From Okeania sp. SIO2C9 (GTDB taxonomy: Bacteria > Cyanobacteriota > Cyanobacteriia > Cyanobacteriales > Microcoleaceae): DNA of 64,000 nucleotides. Below are positions 17,761 through 27,472 of this stretch, one piece after another. The stretch covers positions 1 through 64,000 of the forward strand of contig NZ_JAAHGO010000037.1 of assembly GCF_010672455.1 (NCBI RefSeq), read 5' to 3'. The notes under the pieces were generated by a model. It saw only the letters and a list, made by a program, of their open reading frames with translations, ran no database searches and was not told the origin of the DNA. How positions within the stretch are numbered: position 1 is the stretch's first letter; the number at the start of each line of letters is the position of its first letter. A program made the position numbers and the translations under genes.

Positions 17761-18404
17761 TGTAACACAGGCAGAAATGTCCGATTTATTGGAGGTTTAT
17801 AGATGTTATACCAAATTCAAAAAAGGTAGTTACATCTTAATTTGTGATTTCTTGCTACAATTAAAAATTGTATATATCCATCAAATTTCAAAGTTAAGCA
17901 TTTTTTCCCCTTTTTTATCCAGTTTTTCTTTCCCTGTTGCCTTCCGGAGCTGTTGCCTGTTGCCTGTTGCCTTCCGGAGCTGTTGCCTGTGTTGAGACTG
18001 TAGCAATATTTTATGAAATTGGTATTAGAATGGCAAGATATCAATATTTTTTCGATCAGAATTTCTGACGATCAAGGATTAATTGAAATGTTGTTGAATA
18101 ATATTGATTACTTCAAATCTAAACCAGTGAATATTCCCAAAATTATTATTCTACTTGACAATAGACATCTCCAAAAATACTCAAACGCCGATCCTAACTA
18201 TCTTTAGTCGAGGGATAGCGTGCGCTTAACCGGAGGTTATCGCCACTCATCAAGATAGTTAAGTTGTACGGTTTTATGGGTATTAGAGATACTTCGTGTT
18301 ACGAATATAAATATTTATTGTACTTTCCTCCTTATTTTTTATCTCATTTTTTCATGATTTATACTAATATAAATGAGCCAATCCTTAGTCTAACTAAACC
18401 ACAT
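17761..18404. other. decayed intergenic DNA
   Basis: After a short integrase-like tail (AEMSDLLEV, ~17772-17800) there is nothing recognisable. A repeat of CTGTTGC/CCTTCCGGAG units lies at 17934-17992. A 64-codon frame at 18013-18207 matches nothing I know. Confidence 0.4.
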
Positions 18405-19297
18405 ATTGTTAAGATTACTTTTTGATAATTATTATTTTTTAATCTGAATATTTCTCTAGCAACTCCAAAGATTTTGATTAATCTTCAGATCGTGTTCTAC
18501 AAATATTATCTTTTTGGCTTTTTCTTGATTTTCTTCTTTGATTTCTGGTAGCATTTCTTTTTTTATTGGTTTCTTTTTTGGTGTAGTTGTTCTCTCTACT
18601 CCTTCATCAGCTTTATCTCCTTGAAATTTTTGTTTTTTATCAAACTCCCATTCGTTGTTTTATGAATACATTTACATCACTTACTGGACTTTTTTATCCT
18701 ACTATTACATCTACTATTTCTTTTCCTGTCTTGAGTGCTTCTTACATTCGCCGTGCGACGGCGAATTAAGCACTCGCTTTTGGTGTCGTTATTATTTTAT
18801 TTTTTAAAGTATGATTTTTCTTTTTTCCTGAGTAATATTTTTCTGTTTTTTTATATTCACCTGGTCTTTCTCTACTTTGTTCTTTACTATCTACAATTAC
18901 AGCAGTTTTCTAGTTGATGAGGTACAAAGTTTTATTGCTCTAGGGAACAGGCAACAGGGAATATAGAAATAAATAGTCTTATAGCTCTACCTCACTATCC
19001 TCAAAAGTGCTGTAATTCTGGTGTTGCACAGTGACGAATGATTTGACATTTTTGATGAACAGAATTTTGGATTTGAGAATTGCCATAATAATGAATATTA
19101 GGTTTTTTAGAGTCAAATTATCAACTAATTTTTGGCAATATCATTCCATAATGTGCAACCCCGTAATTCTAATTCTGTTAATATTTCCTTAACCCATTAT
19201 AATTCATTTTCTTTTTTTTTTACTTGTTCTAATCAACTTACTGGTAGTAATTCTTTGAGAATATCTATCCAGTAATGAAAAATATTATTAGCACTTT
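18405..19297 (-). pseudogene. IS5-like DDE transposase remnant with nested insertions
   Basis: Read on the minus strand in shifting frames, pieces appear in order: YWIDILKELLPVS, WVKEILTELEL, IVDSKEQSRERPGEYKK, YYSGKKKNHTLKNK, TGKEIVDVIVG, FDKKQKFQGDKA, KKIIFVEH and RLIKIFGVAREIFRLKN. This is the C-terminal two thirds of a DDE transposase of the IS5/DDE_Tnp_4 type; VDS holds the first Asp and VEH the last Glu. It is interrupted by a MITE-like insert with GTTGCACA ends (~19024-19162), a run of GGCAACAG repeats (~18945) and the 43-bp palindrome at 18733-18775. The family name is from memory of such proteins. Confidence 0.6.
18733..18775. repeat. 43-bp palindromic element, copy A
   Basis: The outer arms GAGTGCTT/AAGCACTC and inner arms ATTCGCCGT/ACGGCGAAT make a long hairpin. 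It lies inside the IS5-like remnant between codons for TTPK and TGKEIVDV. A second copy of identical length is at 20076-20118 with different inner arms that are still complementary. Confidence 0.85.
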
Positions 19298-19450
19298 ATA
19301 TCAAATCCGGTAGCATCGGTGTAATTAGATAGTTAATCTAGGAGGACCGAGTCAGGAGGACCGAGTCAGGAGGGAAGAGAATGCGCGAAACATTTGCTCT
19401 TGGATGAAGATGAAAATTTTTTTTATACCGAACCCGAGCGGATTTGATAT
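19298..19450. repeat. MITE-like element with ATATCAAATCCG ends
   Basis: The 153-bp element starts ATATCAAATCCGGTAGCATC and ends CGGATTTGATAT. A related element lies in the opposite orientation at the end of the window (63871-64000), sharing both ends (TAGCATCGGTGTAATTAGAT and TTTATACCGAA) but a different middle. Confidence 0.7.
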
Positions 19451-19999
19451 TATTCACTTATACCAAAGTTTATTCCTCATGTTTAAAAAATTGGTATATG
19501 ATGCCAATAAAATAATAGAGTTGTCGCTAAATAGATAGAAAAAATCGCTCAAATTAAGACACAGTAGTAATTCCAGACGTTCTTATGTAAAAATGGCTAA
19601 AATCCTTACATGATAAGGGTTTACCAGTTTTTTATAGTTATAAAGCGACAAGTCTAATATTTAAGTGATTTATTATTCCTTGGTTAAAGCCTTTTTTCTT
19701 CCTTCACCTGCTTGAATTAATCTTTTTTGAGCATGCTAACACCAAAATTAATCTTTGTTTTGTAAGGCTAATGCTTAAAAGACTAGCCATGAGTTAAAAA
19801 GAACCAAAATGGGTTCTATATGGCTCCCCTAAACAATTTAAGAACTATTCCCTGCTCCTGCTTCATAAAACCGATATAAAACGTCTCTCTTGGTGCGCGT
19901 TCCCTCACAGGAGTCAGCATTCCCTCTCTTGGTGCGCGTTCCGCAAGCGAGCTGTCGGCGGCGCGGGGTCGCACCGCATAATTAGTGACATTTTAATGT
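19451..19999. other. gene-free stretch with dispersed repeat
   Basis: No gene. Positions ~19890-19978 hold the GC-rich dispersed repeat (CTTGGTGCGCGTTCC ... GGGGTCGCACCGC), which is also found inside the tnpB pseudogene at 4337-4440. GTGACA at 19985-19990 marks the probable right end of the adjacent tnpB element. Confidence 0.5.
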
Positions 20000-20075
20000 T
20001 TACTTCCTGCTTCCACCGGAACTGTCGGCAGCAGGACCTCCACAGGCATTCACGGTCAAGCTGACCGCATTTCTT

Positions 20076-20118
20076 GAGTGTGTCTTACATTCCGAGGGAA
20101 CCTCGGAATTACACACTC
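20076..20118. repeat. 43-bp palindromic element, copy B, inside tnpB
   Basis: The outer arms GAGTGTGT/ACACACTC and inner arms ATTCCGAGG/CCTCGGAAT form a hairpin of the same geometry as copy A at 18733. Flanks CTT...GCTTT are shared. It adds 17 codons (51 bp with flanks) between INLR and NAV of TnpB, in frame. Confidence 0.85.
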
Positions 20119-20142
20119 GCTTTCTTAAATTAATTGAAGCAT

Positions 20143-20164
20143 TTCCTACGGAATGCTCCGCAAA
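20143..20164. repeat. short dispersed repeat inside tnpB
   Basis: A 21-nt unit (TTTGCGGAGCATTCCG plus TAGGA on the minus strand) splits the RDL-NASINL motif of TnpB, giving RDL-FAEHSVG-NASINL. The net insertion is exactly 21 bases, so the frame is maintained. Confidence 0.85.
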
Positions 20165-20718
20165 CAAGTCTCGGTCAATTGATCAACCGCATTCTGGACA
20201 GTCATAAGTTCTGATGTTCAAAGGCATATCCTGTACATGACCACAACTAGAGCAAGTCTTAGATGATGGAAAAAATCTGTCTACTGCTACTAATTCACAG
20301 CCGTACCATTGACACTTGTATTCAAGCTGTCTTCTAAACTCATAAAACCCTTGATCTGCTATTGACTTAGATAGCTTATGGTTAGCTAACATTCCAGACA
20401 CATTCAAATTCTCAATCACAACAGTGCCGTGGTGTTTGGCGATTGTTGTTGTCAATTTATCAAGTGCATCTTTACGGATATTAGCTACTCGTCTATGTTG
20501 TTTGGCTAGCTTGACTACTGCTTTGTACCAATTCCTTGAATGCTTAAGTTTCTTACTCAGTTGTCGTTGTAACGCGCGCTAATCTATTTTGCGCTTTTTT
20601 GTAAGGCTTAATACTCTCGAATACTTCACCTGTGCTTAGTGTTGCTAGTGTCTTAATTCCTAAATCTACACCTACAACTTCTGTAGTTTTTGGTGTTGAA
20701 GTCGGAGTAAATTCATTC

Positions 20719-20746
20719 GTAGGGGCGAACGGCCGTTCGCCCCTAC
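20719..20746. repeat. 28-bp perfect palindrome inside tnpB
   Basis: The half-site GTAGGGGCGAACGG is followed by its exact complement. It lies between the codons for WYLSC and NEF of TnpB, adding eight codons net. The architecture equals that of the palindrome inside the TTACAG elements (765-792). Confidence 0.85.
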
Positions 20747-21071
20747 AACTTAAATACCATTCACCTGCTTGTCTACTGATAGTTATTTTTTGAGTTGTTG
20801 CTTCACTCTTGTTCATAAGTTTTGACCATACCAATAAAAGGTAATTTATGATTCCATCCGTTTAATTCTATTGGTTTCCCACAATTATCTATTGTGAAGG
20901 AATCGTGTTTACCTTTTTTCTTAAACCTTGGGCGTTTACCCAACCCTTGAAAAAACCTCTTAAATGCTTCACCCAAGTTAATAAAAGCATATTGATAAAC
21001 TTTAGATGAGAGGTTTTTCATCCAGGGGTAGAGGGGTTTGGTGTGATTAGTAAAAACCTCTCTGAGTTTAC

Positions 21072-21130
21072 GTTTGCGCAGCATTCCGTTTGCGTAGCAT
21101 TCCGTTTGCGTAGCATTCCGAAGGAAAGGA
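21072..21130. repeat. triple short dispersed repeat inside tnpB
   Basis: Three head-to-tail copies of TTTGCGNAGCATTCCG followed by AAGGAAAGGAAAGG. The intact copy reads KPNPRKLREV, and here 21 residues are inserted between NP and RKLREV, in frame. Confidence 0.85.
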
Positions 21131-21438
21131 AAGGAAGGGTTGGGCTTGTAACCATCTATGTAAGCAGCATTCCATAAACTTAAACCCCAGTTGTAGCACC
21201 ATCTGCTATAACCTGCGTGTTGTGCCATCGCCCGTTTTTTGTTTATTATTTAATTTGAGTTTGGTTAGTCATGGATTTCATGGAGATTGAGGGCAGTCTA
21301 TCTAATGGTATGCTTTTTAAGGTATTATATCGTTATTCGTTGATTAAGTCAATGCTCCTATCTACTTTTCATGCTTGTTATCAACTTCTGAGGGTCTTTG
21401 GACTCAGATAGACCAAAATTTTACACTAATGAGTCGCA

Positions 21439-23940
21439 CTACACTAAATGAGCAATAGTTACCCCACTACCGCCGTCATTTCTAGACGCTAACTCATAAC
21501 GCTCCACCAACGGATGATCCTGCAAAAATTCATGGATACCCTGTCTCAATTTACCAGTACCTTTACCATGAATAATCCACAACAAACCATATTCGATCGC
21601 CCTAGAAAGTGCCCTATCTACCTCAATTTGAGCATCTGCAACCCGACTTCCACGAATATCAATACTATTTTGAGAAGTACGAACAGCTAAACCACTAGAA
21701 TTAATCTCCGGTTGAGCTTCTTTAGACTTACTTTCTGACTTCTTACTCTTTTGCGCTTCTACATTTTTACTCTTTTTAGAAAGTTCTGCTTTTTCACCAT
21801 CAAGAGATTCCACTTCTGCCAAATTAACTGTCATTTTCATAATTCCAAATTTAACAGTTAATTCATCATTCTCATTAGGAGCGCTCAACACTTCTGCTGT
21901 TTGCCCAATTTTGGGAATCCGAATACGATCGCCCTCCTTAGGCATAAAATTTGGTTTCTTGACAGGGAGAGTACGAGAAGGCAAATATTTCTCAGAAATT
22001 TCATTAATAGCTTCCGTAGCTTTCTGAGCATTTCGAGCAGTTAACGGACCCTGTTGTAAATTCCGAATTACTGTAGCAATTTCTGCCTTTGCCTCAGCAA
22101 TTTTTTCCTGTACCGCTATCTCCTGTGACAACTGTAAATCTCTTTCTCTATCCTTGAGCGCAGCAGCTTTTCGAGAAACTTCCCGATGTAAAGACTCAGT
22201 TTCTTGTAGTAACTCAGAAGCTTCTTTCGCCTTTGTTTCCTGTTGCTGTCTTTGAGCTTCCAAACCTGCAATTACCTGATTCACATCCTCAGAATTTCCT
22301 CCCACATAATCTTGCGCTCTATAAATAATCTCCTGTTTTAAACCCAACTTGCCAGCAATAGTCATAGCATTAGAACGCCCTGGAATTCCCCAAAGCAACC
22401 GGTATGTAGGTTGTAAGGAATTGATGTCAAATTCTACAGAAGCATTTTCAAACCTTTCATCGTCATATTTGAGAGCTTTCAGTTCTCCAAAATGGGTAGT
22501 TGCCACTGTTAATAGCGCATGGTCAGCCAAATATTGCAAAATAGAAGTTGCTAAAGCACTACCTTCAGTGGGGTCTGTACCAGCACCGATTTCATCTAAC
22601 AAAACCAGGGTAGAAGATAAACCAGAATTTTCTGGATTTTCATCCTCATCTATTGCTTCTAAAATCCTAATAATGCGTCGAACATGACCAGAAAAAGTAG
22701 ATAAACTTTGTTCTAACGACTGCTCATCACCAATATCAGCCAAGATTTGTTCAAACCACGGCAACTCCACAGGTTCATTGGCAGGTATAAATAATCCTAT
22801 TTTTGCCATCAGTGCAGCTAACCCCAAGGTCTTCAGAGTAACAGTTTTACCACCAGTATTAGGTCCCGTAATTGCCACCACTTTGACTGGAGATTTCACC
22901 GTCACATCAATAGGTACAACATCATTTCCTTCTTCGTATTGCTGTTGCCAAACTAACAACGGATGTCGCAATTGACGAATATTCACGGGGCGATCGGAAT
23001 CTGGTTCAGTAAATTGAGGTGGGTTTGCTCCTAACCATAAACTATAACGAGCGCGAGCTGTGGCGAGGTCAATTTTAGTAGCAATTATCAGTAACTGCTC
23101 CAAGTCTTCCTTGACTTCCGCCACTTGTTCTGTTAATGCTTGCCGAATTGCTTCCTCTTCTCTTTGGGCCTGACGCTGTAGTTGTCGCATTTGGTTATTG
23201 AGGTTGACAACTCCATTAGGTTCAATGTATAATGTAGAGCCTGTTGTCGATGTATCGTGAACAATACCAGGTACGGCATCCTTTTGAGGAGCTTTGACAG
23301 GAATTACAAAGCGATCGCTCCTTTGAGTAATAATAGGTTGTTGGATAGCACTAGCTTTCCGTTGTAAAATGCCTCGAAGTATCCCATCAATGCGATCGCG
23401 TAAATGGTGCATTTTTTCTCGAATACCTGCTAGTTTGGGACTTGCCCTGTCTGTAACATCTCCCCTATCATCTATACAGCGGTGAATTTCCTGTTCTAGT
23501 TCTGGATAAGTGCGTAACTCAGCTACTAATTCTGGTAAAACTGACAACTCATATTCTGGCTCATAATTATCAATTGTCCGACGTAACTTACGAGCCCCTG
23601 CCAGAGTTGTTGCAATAGCTAAAAGTTCACTTCCAGAAAGTATACCACCTAGTTCTGCTCTTTCCAGGGAATCTCCAAAGTCTTCAATACAATCAAAGGA
23701 CAAACCCTGGGGAAGACGAGTTTCTAGTATATAAGCTTCCTTAGTTTCAGCTAATAGTTGTATAGTTTCCGCTTTTGTTGACGGAATTGGTAAATAATTA
23801 GTCGTGTTTTGGCGATCGCCGATATTAAAAGTCCTAGAATTGTGGAGCAATATTGCACCCAATTTCGTCGCTGTAAAAGTGGCCAAGTGTTGACACAAGC
23901 GAGGCCATTCCAGTAATTCTAAAGTCTCGGATTGAATCAA
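21439..23940 (-). CDS. mutS2: MutS2 endonuclease/ATPase
   Basis: The 833-residue protein has the MutS core with P-loop ITGPNTGGKT near residue 355 and Walker B LVLLDEIGAGTDP near 450, a long coiled coil at ~520-620, a KOW-like segment (KEGDRIRIPKIGQTAEVL) and a C-terminal Smr domain (IDIRGSRVADA ... WIIHGKGTGKLRQGI). MutS2 suppresses homologous recombination and in bacteria also rescues collided ribosomes; it lacks the mismatch-binding domain of MutS1. The reading frame begins at TTG (23940) just after an in-frame stop and no ATG is near, so TTG is the likely start. No operon partners are evident. Confidence 0.95.
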   Translation of the reverse strand: MIQSETLELLEWPRLCQHLATFTATKLGAILLHNSRTFNIGDRQNTTNYLPIPSTKAETIQLLAETKEAYILETRLPQGLSFDCIEDFGDSLERAELGGILSGSELLAIATTLAGARKLRRTIDNYEPEYELSVLPELVAELRTYPELEQEIHRCIDDRGDVTDRASPKLAGIREKMHHLRDRIDGILRGILQRKASAIQQPIITQRSDRFVIPVKAPQKDAVPGIVHDTSTTGSTLYIEPNGVVNLNNQMRQLQRQAQREEEAIRQALTEQVAEVKEDLEQLLIIATKIDLATARARYSLWLGANPPQFTEPDSDRPVNIRQLRHPLLVWQQQYEEGNDVVPIDVTVKSPVKVVAITGPNTGGKTVTLKTLGLAALMAKIGLFIPANEPVELPWFEQILADIGDEQSLEQSLSTFSGHVRRIIRILEAIDEDENPENSGLSSTLVLLDEIGAGTDPTEGSALATSILQYLADHALLTVATTHFGELKALKYDDERFENASVEFDINSLQPTYRLLWGIPGRSNAMTIAGKLGLKQEIIYRAQDYVGGNSEDVNQVIAGLEAQRQQQETKAKEASELLQETESLHREVSRKAAALKDRERDLQLSQEIAVQEKIAEAKAEIATVIRNLQQGPLTARNAQKATEAINEISEKYLPSRTLPVKKPNFMPKEGDRIRIPKIGQTAEVLSAPNENDELTVKFGIMKMTVNLAEVESLDGEKAELSKKSKNVEAQKSKKSESKSKEAQPEINSSGLAVRTSQNSIDIRGSRVADAQIEVDRALSRAIEYGLLWIIHGKGTGKLRQGIHEFLQDHPLVERYELASRNDGGSGVTIAHLV

Positions 23941-24678
23941 AGCTTAATATATATAAAGTATTATGTACTATGAATTATATTATACTACAATTATTGCAAA
24001 ATATTTCGGAACTCAAAATCGGAAGTCTGGAGACCGGAGCTAGATAGATTTGTCTAGGACTTAAGCAGTATAGCAATGAGCGCTGGTATATTTACAAATT
24101 GCAGTCAAGGCCAAATAGCTAAAAGTCTTATCTTCTCGGCAATTTACTCCCCCTGTTGCCTGTTGCCTGTTGCCTGTTGCCTGCGCACAGCGCTATACAA
24201 CCGATTTTCGTCATTGTAACCCACAAGGTTTGCGCAGTAGTCCGGAACAGATAGCAATCTCAAATCCTAATTTTTCGTAATCGGTATGATAAATAGTGGG
24301 AGCATTTGACCCGCAATTAAGGAACAAGGAACAAGGAACAAGTAACAAGGAAGAATATTTGAAAGAAAGAAAAAATAGATATTTCCCAAGTTTTTACACA
24401 AACGATACCAACGGCCATGATATTACCAACAGATATCTCCGGAAATTATATATGGAGATTGTTTTTAGTGTTTTTTTCTCATAAAATTTCATCTAATTCA
24501 ACCCCAGATGGTTGTAGTTTTCTCTAAACTCTCCACCCTTCCCATACTCCCCCTCTTCCCCTCTCCCCTACTCCCACACTCCCCACACCCATAGTTATTA
24601 TCAAGAATGAAATAGCCCTGTCCCTGTTGCCTGTTGCCTGTTGCCTGTTGCCTGTTGCCTGTTGCCTGTTGCCTATTG
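23941..24678. other. gene-free, heptamer repeats
   Basis: No gene is supported. Two runs of the heptamer CTGTTGC occur, at ~24146-24183 and ~24620-24674; the second starts next to the rodA stop codon. A short run of the unit AAGGAAC lies at ~24320-24345. These match the short tandemly repeated repeats known in filamentous cyanobacteria. Confidence 0.6.
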
Positions 24679-25938
24679 TCAAAAACCTTGCCTAGATTTA
24701 GCACTGTAATTAGCAACTGACTCCACTAACCCCAGGGCAATAAAATTACTCAACAAAGCCGATCGCCCATAACTAAGTAACGGTAGTGGGATACCAGTCA
24801 CAGGAGCCAAACCAATATTCATCCCAATATTCACAAAAACCTGGAATACTAACATTGATAATACTCCAATAGCAATCAGAGAACCAAAATCATCCTTAGC
24901 AGTCTGAGCAATAATAACCAACCGCAGACAAATAAACCAAAAAGCTAAAAGTACCAGAATACAACCAACAAAACCCAACTCTTCGCCAATAGCTGAGAAA
25001 ATAAAATCTGTATGCTGTTCTGGGATAAAGTGTAGTTGAGTTTGAGTACCTTGATATAGTCCCCTACCAAACATTTGTCCAGAACCAATAGCAATACGAG
25101 ATTGAATTAGGTGATATCCCGTGCCCAGGGGGTCTTGTTCTGGATTCAGAAATCCCGTTAGTCGGTCTTTTTGATAATCTTTGAGCAAATTCCATAATAT
25201 TTGCCCAACGTTTCCAGAGACAATATTAATTCCAGTAACTATAGGCATCCATAACCAACCCCAAGGTAAAGTCCGCCATGCAATTAAGGCCATTAAAGCG
25301 ATCCACGCAACCCAAGCGGGGAAATAGATACTATAAAGAATAGCTGACAAAATAGGAGAGACAAGTAATATTAACCAACCAGGATTAACATTACCCCAGT
25401 ACAACATCCCCATGGTAATTGCACCAAATATTAAAGATGTGCCAAGGTTGGGTTCTAAAAATATTAATAACCATGGTATGGCTGTAATAATCAAAACCTT
25501 AAAAAAGCCTAATAGCCTTACCCTAGTCTGAGAAGAAAGTATTGCTGCTAAGGTAATAATTATTCCTACCTTGGCAAATTCTGAGGGTTGAACGTGGAAA
25601 CCACCAACATTAATCCATCTTTGTGCCCCCAGAGCTGAAGTACCAATGAGTTGTACAGCTCCCAAAGAAATATTGGTTAAAATATAAATTACCCATTTCC
25701 AGTTAATTAAAACTTCATAACGACAACGAGCAATAATTAAGGCCAAGATTAAGCCTACTCCTCCAGTGAGCCAGTGTTGCCACCAATCTGTCAATCCCTG
25801 GTTTCGTTCGACACTTTGGATCATAACTCCACCAAAAGTGGTCATTCCTATATAAATCAGCAGTAGAGGCCAATCAATATTGCGCCATTGTGATAGGGGC
25901 CATTTTCGGCGATTTCTTAATACTAATTTCTGGGTCAT
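24679..25938 (-). CDS. rodA: rod-shape determining protein RodA (SEDS)
   Basis: The 419-residue integral membrane protein has about ten hydrophobic helices. The SEDS signature is seen in INVGGFHVQPSEFAK (~residue 125), and near the C-terminus in NIGMNIGLAPVTGIPLPLLS. RodA is the peptidoglycan glycosyltransferase of the elongasome, working with a class B PBP. That partner is not in the window. The ATG follows a region with no strong ribosome binding site. The gene is free-standing. Confidence 0.92.
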   Translation of the reverse strand: MTQKLVLRNRRKWPLSQWRNIDWPLLLIYIGMTTFGGVMIQSVERNQGLTDWWQHWLTGGVGLILALIIARCRYEVLINWKWVIYILTNISLGAVQLIGTSALGAQRWINVGGFHVQPSEFAKVGIIITLAAILSSQTRVRLLGFFKVLIITAIPWLLIFLEPNLGTSLIFGAITMGMLYWGNVNPGWLILLVSPILSAILYSIYFPAWVAWIALMALIAWRTLPWGWLWMPIVTGINIVSGNVGQILWNLLKDYQKDRLTGFLNPEQDPLGTGYHLIQSRIAIGSGQMFGRGLYQGTQTQLHFIPEQHTDFIFSAIGEELGFVGCILVLLAFWFICLRLVIIAQTAKDDFGSLIAIGVLSMLVFQVFVNIGMNIGLAPVTGIPLPLLSYGRSALLSNFIALGLVESVANYSAKSRQGF

Positions 25939-26818
25939 ATTTTAATATGTAAATATTTTAGACTTTAGAATACTCCTGATAGTTAATACATATATTTAAG
26001 TGGGATGTCTGCATAAATTAAAATTTTTTTTGAGATGACAGAAGGAAGAGGGAAGAGGGAAGAAGGAAGGAGGAAGAAAGGTTATATATCATGTCTGGTT
26101 GAATAGTTGCTGCGTAGTATTGCTTTAGCTCGCCAGGCCAGATAGATATTTCAGTGGCTCAAGCAATATTACAAACAAAAAGTTTTTGTTTGCTGGCACA
26201 CAACGCATCCTATCGAAATGAAGGGCGCAAACGTTAACCTGTAAGCGGAACGGAGTTCTATGGCGCTACTATCCAGACATCATATTAGTTATGTGGGACA
26301 GAATTCAACAATTAATAATGAATAATGAATAATGAATAATTACCTCTCCTGGAAAAGAAGAGGATTGACAAATTCATGAAAAATTTTTTTTATTATCCCC
26401 TTAAAAGGGGAGGCGCATACCCACAATTTTTCGGTAAGAAGGCTTTAGTTATCTGAACAGAGGGCCGAAAAACCGGAAAATCTGGCGTTGTCTGAATTTT
26501 AAGTTTTTGATATGTCAAATAGAGTAATGGCGACTGCTGTAAAATTTATATGTTCTTCGGTAAACCCTAGAGACGGGTTGAAAATGCCCGATATATCTAC
26601 TGATGCTCCCAACGGGGAGTACGGAGTAGAAAGAGTCTAATGCCAATTCCCGAAAGCAATGTTATGCTTGGGTAAGACTTTAGTTATTAATTAATTAACA
26701 CAGGCCGAATCACCTTTTTGATAATTAGCAGCACAGTTAATATTAATTATTCTTATTTTTTCTTCTCCCCAACTCCCCCACTCCCCCACTCCCTCACTCC
26801 CTCTTTTGGAGGAGATGT
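25939..26818. other. gene-free stretch with MITE-like element and R1
   Basis: No gene. An element with ends TATCATGTCTGG/CCAGACATCATA spans ~26090-26285, related to those at 33712 and 61824; it contains a TTTGCTGGCRCA...GGGCGCAAAYGTTAAC block also found near 63767. A partial, inverted R1 copy lies at ~26310-26432 and lacks the AAGCGGTCG to GGGATGG part. Confidence 0.55.
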
Positions 26819-27181
26819 CTAATTATTAACTATGGCTTCCGGTTCGTACAGGTATTCAAACCAGTTACCATCTAAATCTCTACCGTAAAAGGAAGCTGTG
26901 CCATCTCGATGTTCATGGACAGGGGAGACTTGGATATTTTGGACTTTGAGCTGTTCGTAGGCGGTTTCCATTTCTGAGCGATCGCTAAACACGAACCCAA
27001 AATGTGGCCCTGCTTGGTCATATCCAGGACTCAAAAGTGCAAGTCCATCATCACCAGCTTTCAGGTATGCCCAGTCAGCATCTTTCCATGCTATTTCCAT
27101 TCCCAGATTTTGATAGAACTCTACTGCTTTGTCAACGTCTTGCACGCAGATAGCTACATGGCCTAATCTTTTCAACTTCAT
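26819..27181 (-). CDS. VOC/glyoxalase-like metalloprotein
   Basis: The 120-residue protein belongs to the vicinal oxygen chelate superfamily. Two beta-alpha-beta-beta-beta modules are visible (LKRLGHVAICVQDVDKAVEF and the second starting at GPHFGFV). Candidate metal ligands are the His in GHVAI, the His in GPHFGF and the Glu in WFEYLYEPE. Substrate cannot be deduced; glyoxalase I-like lyase or dioxygenase are both possible. The ATG at 27181 begins MKLKRLGH, which fits the domain edge better than the TTG three codons earlier. It stands alone. Confidence 0.8.
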   Translation of the reverse strand: MKLKRLGHVAICVQDVDKAVEFYQNLGMEIAWKDADWAYLKAGDDGLALLSPGYDQAGPHFGFVFSDRSEMETAYEQLKVQNIQVSPVHEHRDGTASFYGRDLDGNWFEYLYEPEAIVNN

Positions 27182-27472
27182 ACTCAACAATTATTAAAAT
27201 TTTTCTATTTTGAATTATATTACGCGCTATTTGTTTGTTTTGCTTTTTCCTGTATTTAGAGGAGGCGATCGCTTAAGTTAACGTCACTAATATTTAATCT
27301 TGCTATTTCTCCTCGTCTCAAAGCATTATCCCAAAGTAGTCTAAGGATAGTGTAGTCGCGTTTTCCACTGAATGTACTTCTGTCTGGCAACTACATTAAC
27401 AGTTTGATTTGGCGATCGGGTAATCCATTTTGGCTATAGTTGATGATATAGAGCTATATTAGGAGAAAATTT

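Larger units (their letters stand above)
20000..21281 (-). pseudogene. tnpB: tnpB pseudogene with four in-frame repeat insertions
   Basis: The sequence aligns along its length with the intact TnpB at 50699-51781. It starts MKS at 21281 and its homologous C-terminus is RNAVSLTVNACG. It is broken by a frameshift near 21240, further shifts near 20820 and 20570, and a TGA at 20181-20183 in the zinc-ribbon region. Four short repeats are inserted relative to the intact copy: ~63 bp at 21072-21130 (three tandem copies of TTTGCGNAGCATTCCG), ~24 bp net around the palindrome 20719-20746, 21 bp at ~20143-20164, and 51 bp around 20076-20118. Each adds a multiple of three and none itself adds a stop. Confidence 0.9.

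Noticed and set aside
18013-18207. 64-codon frame in the gene-free region
   Set aside because: No recognised motif, no ribosome binding site and the surroundings are decayed; not enough to call a gene.
24498-24716. Frame made of RQQATGN repeats
   Set aside because: It is a translation of the CTGTTGC heptamer run downstream of rodA.
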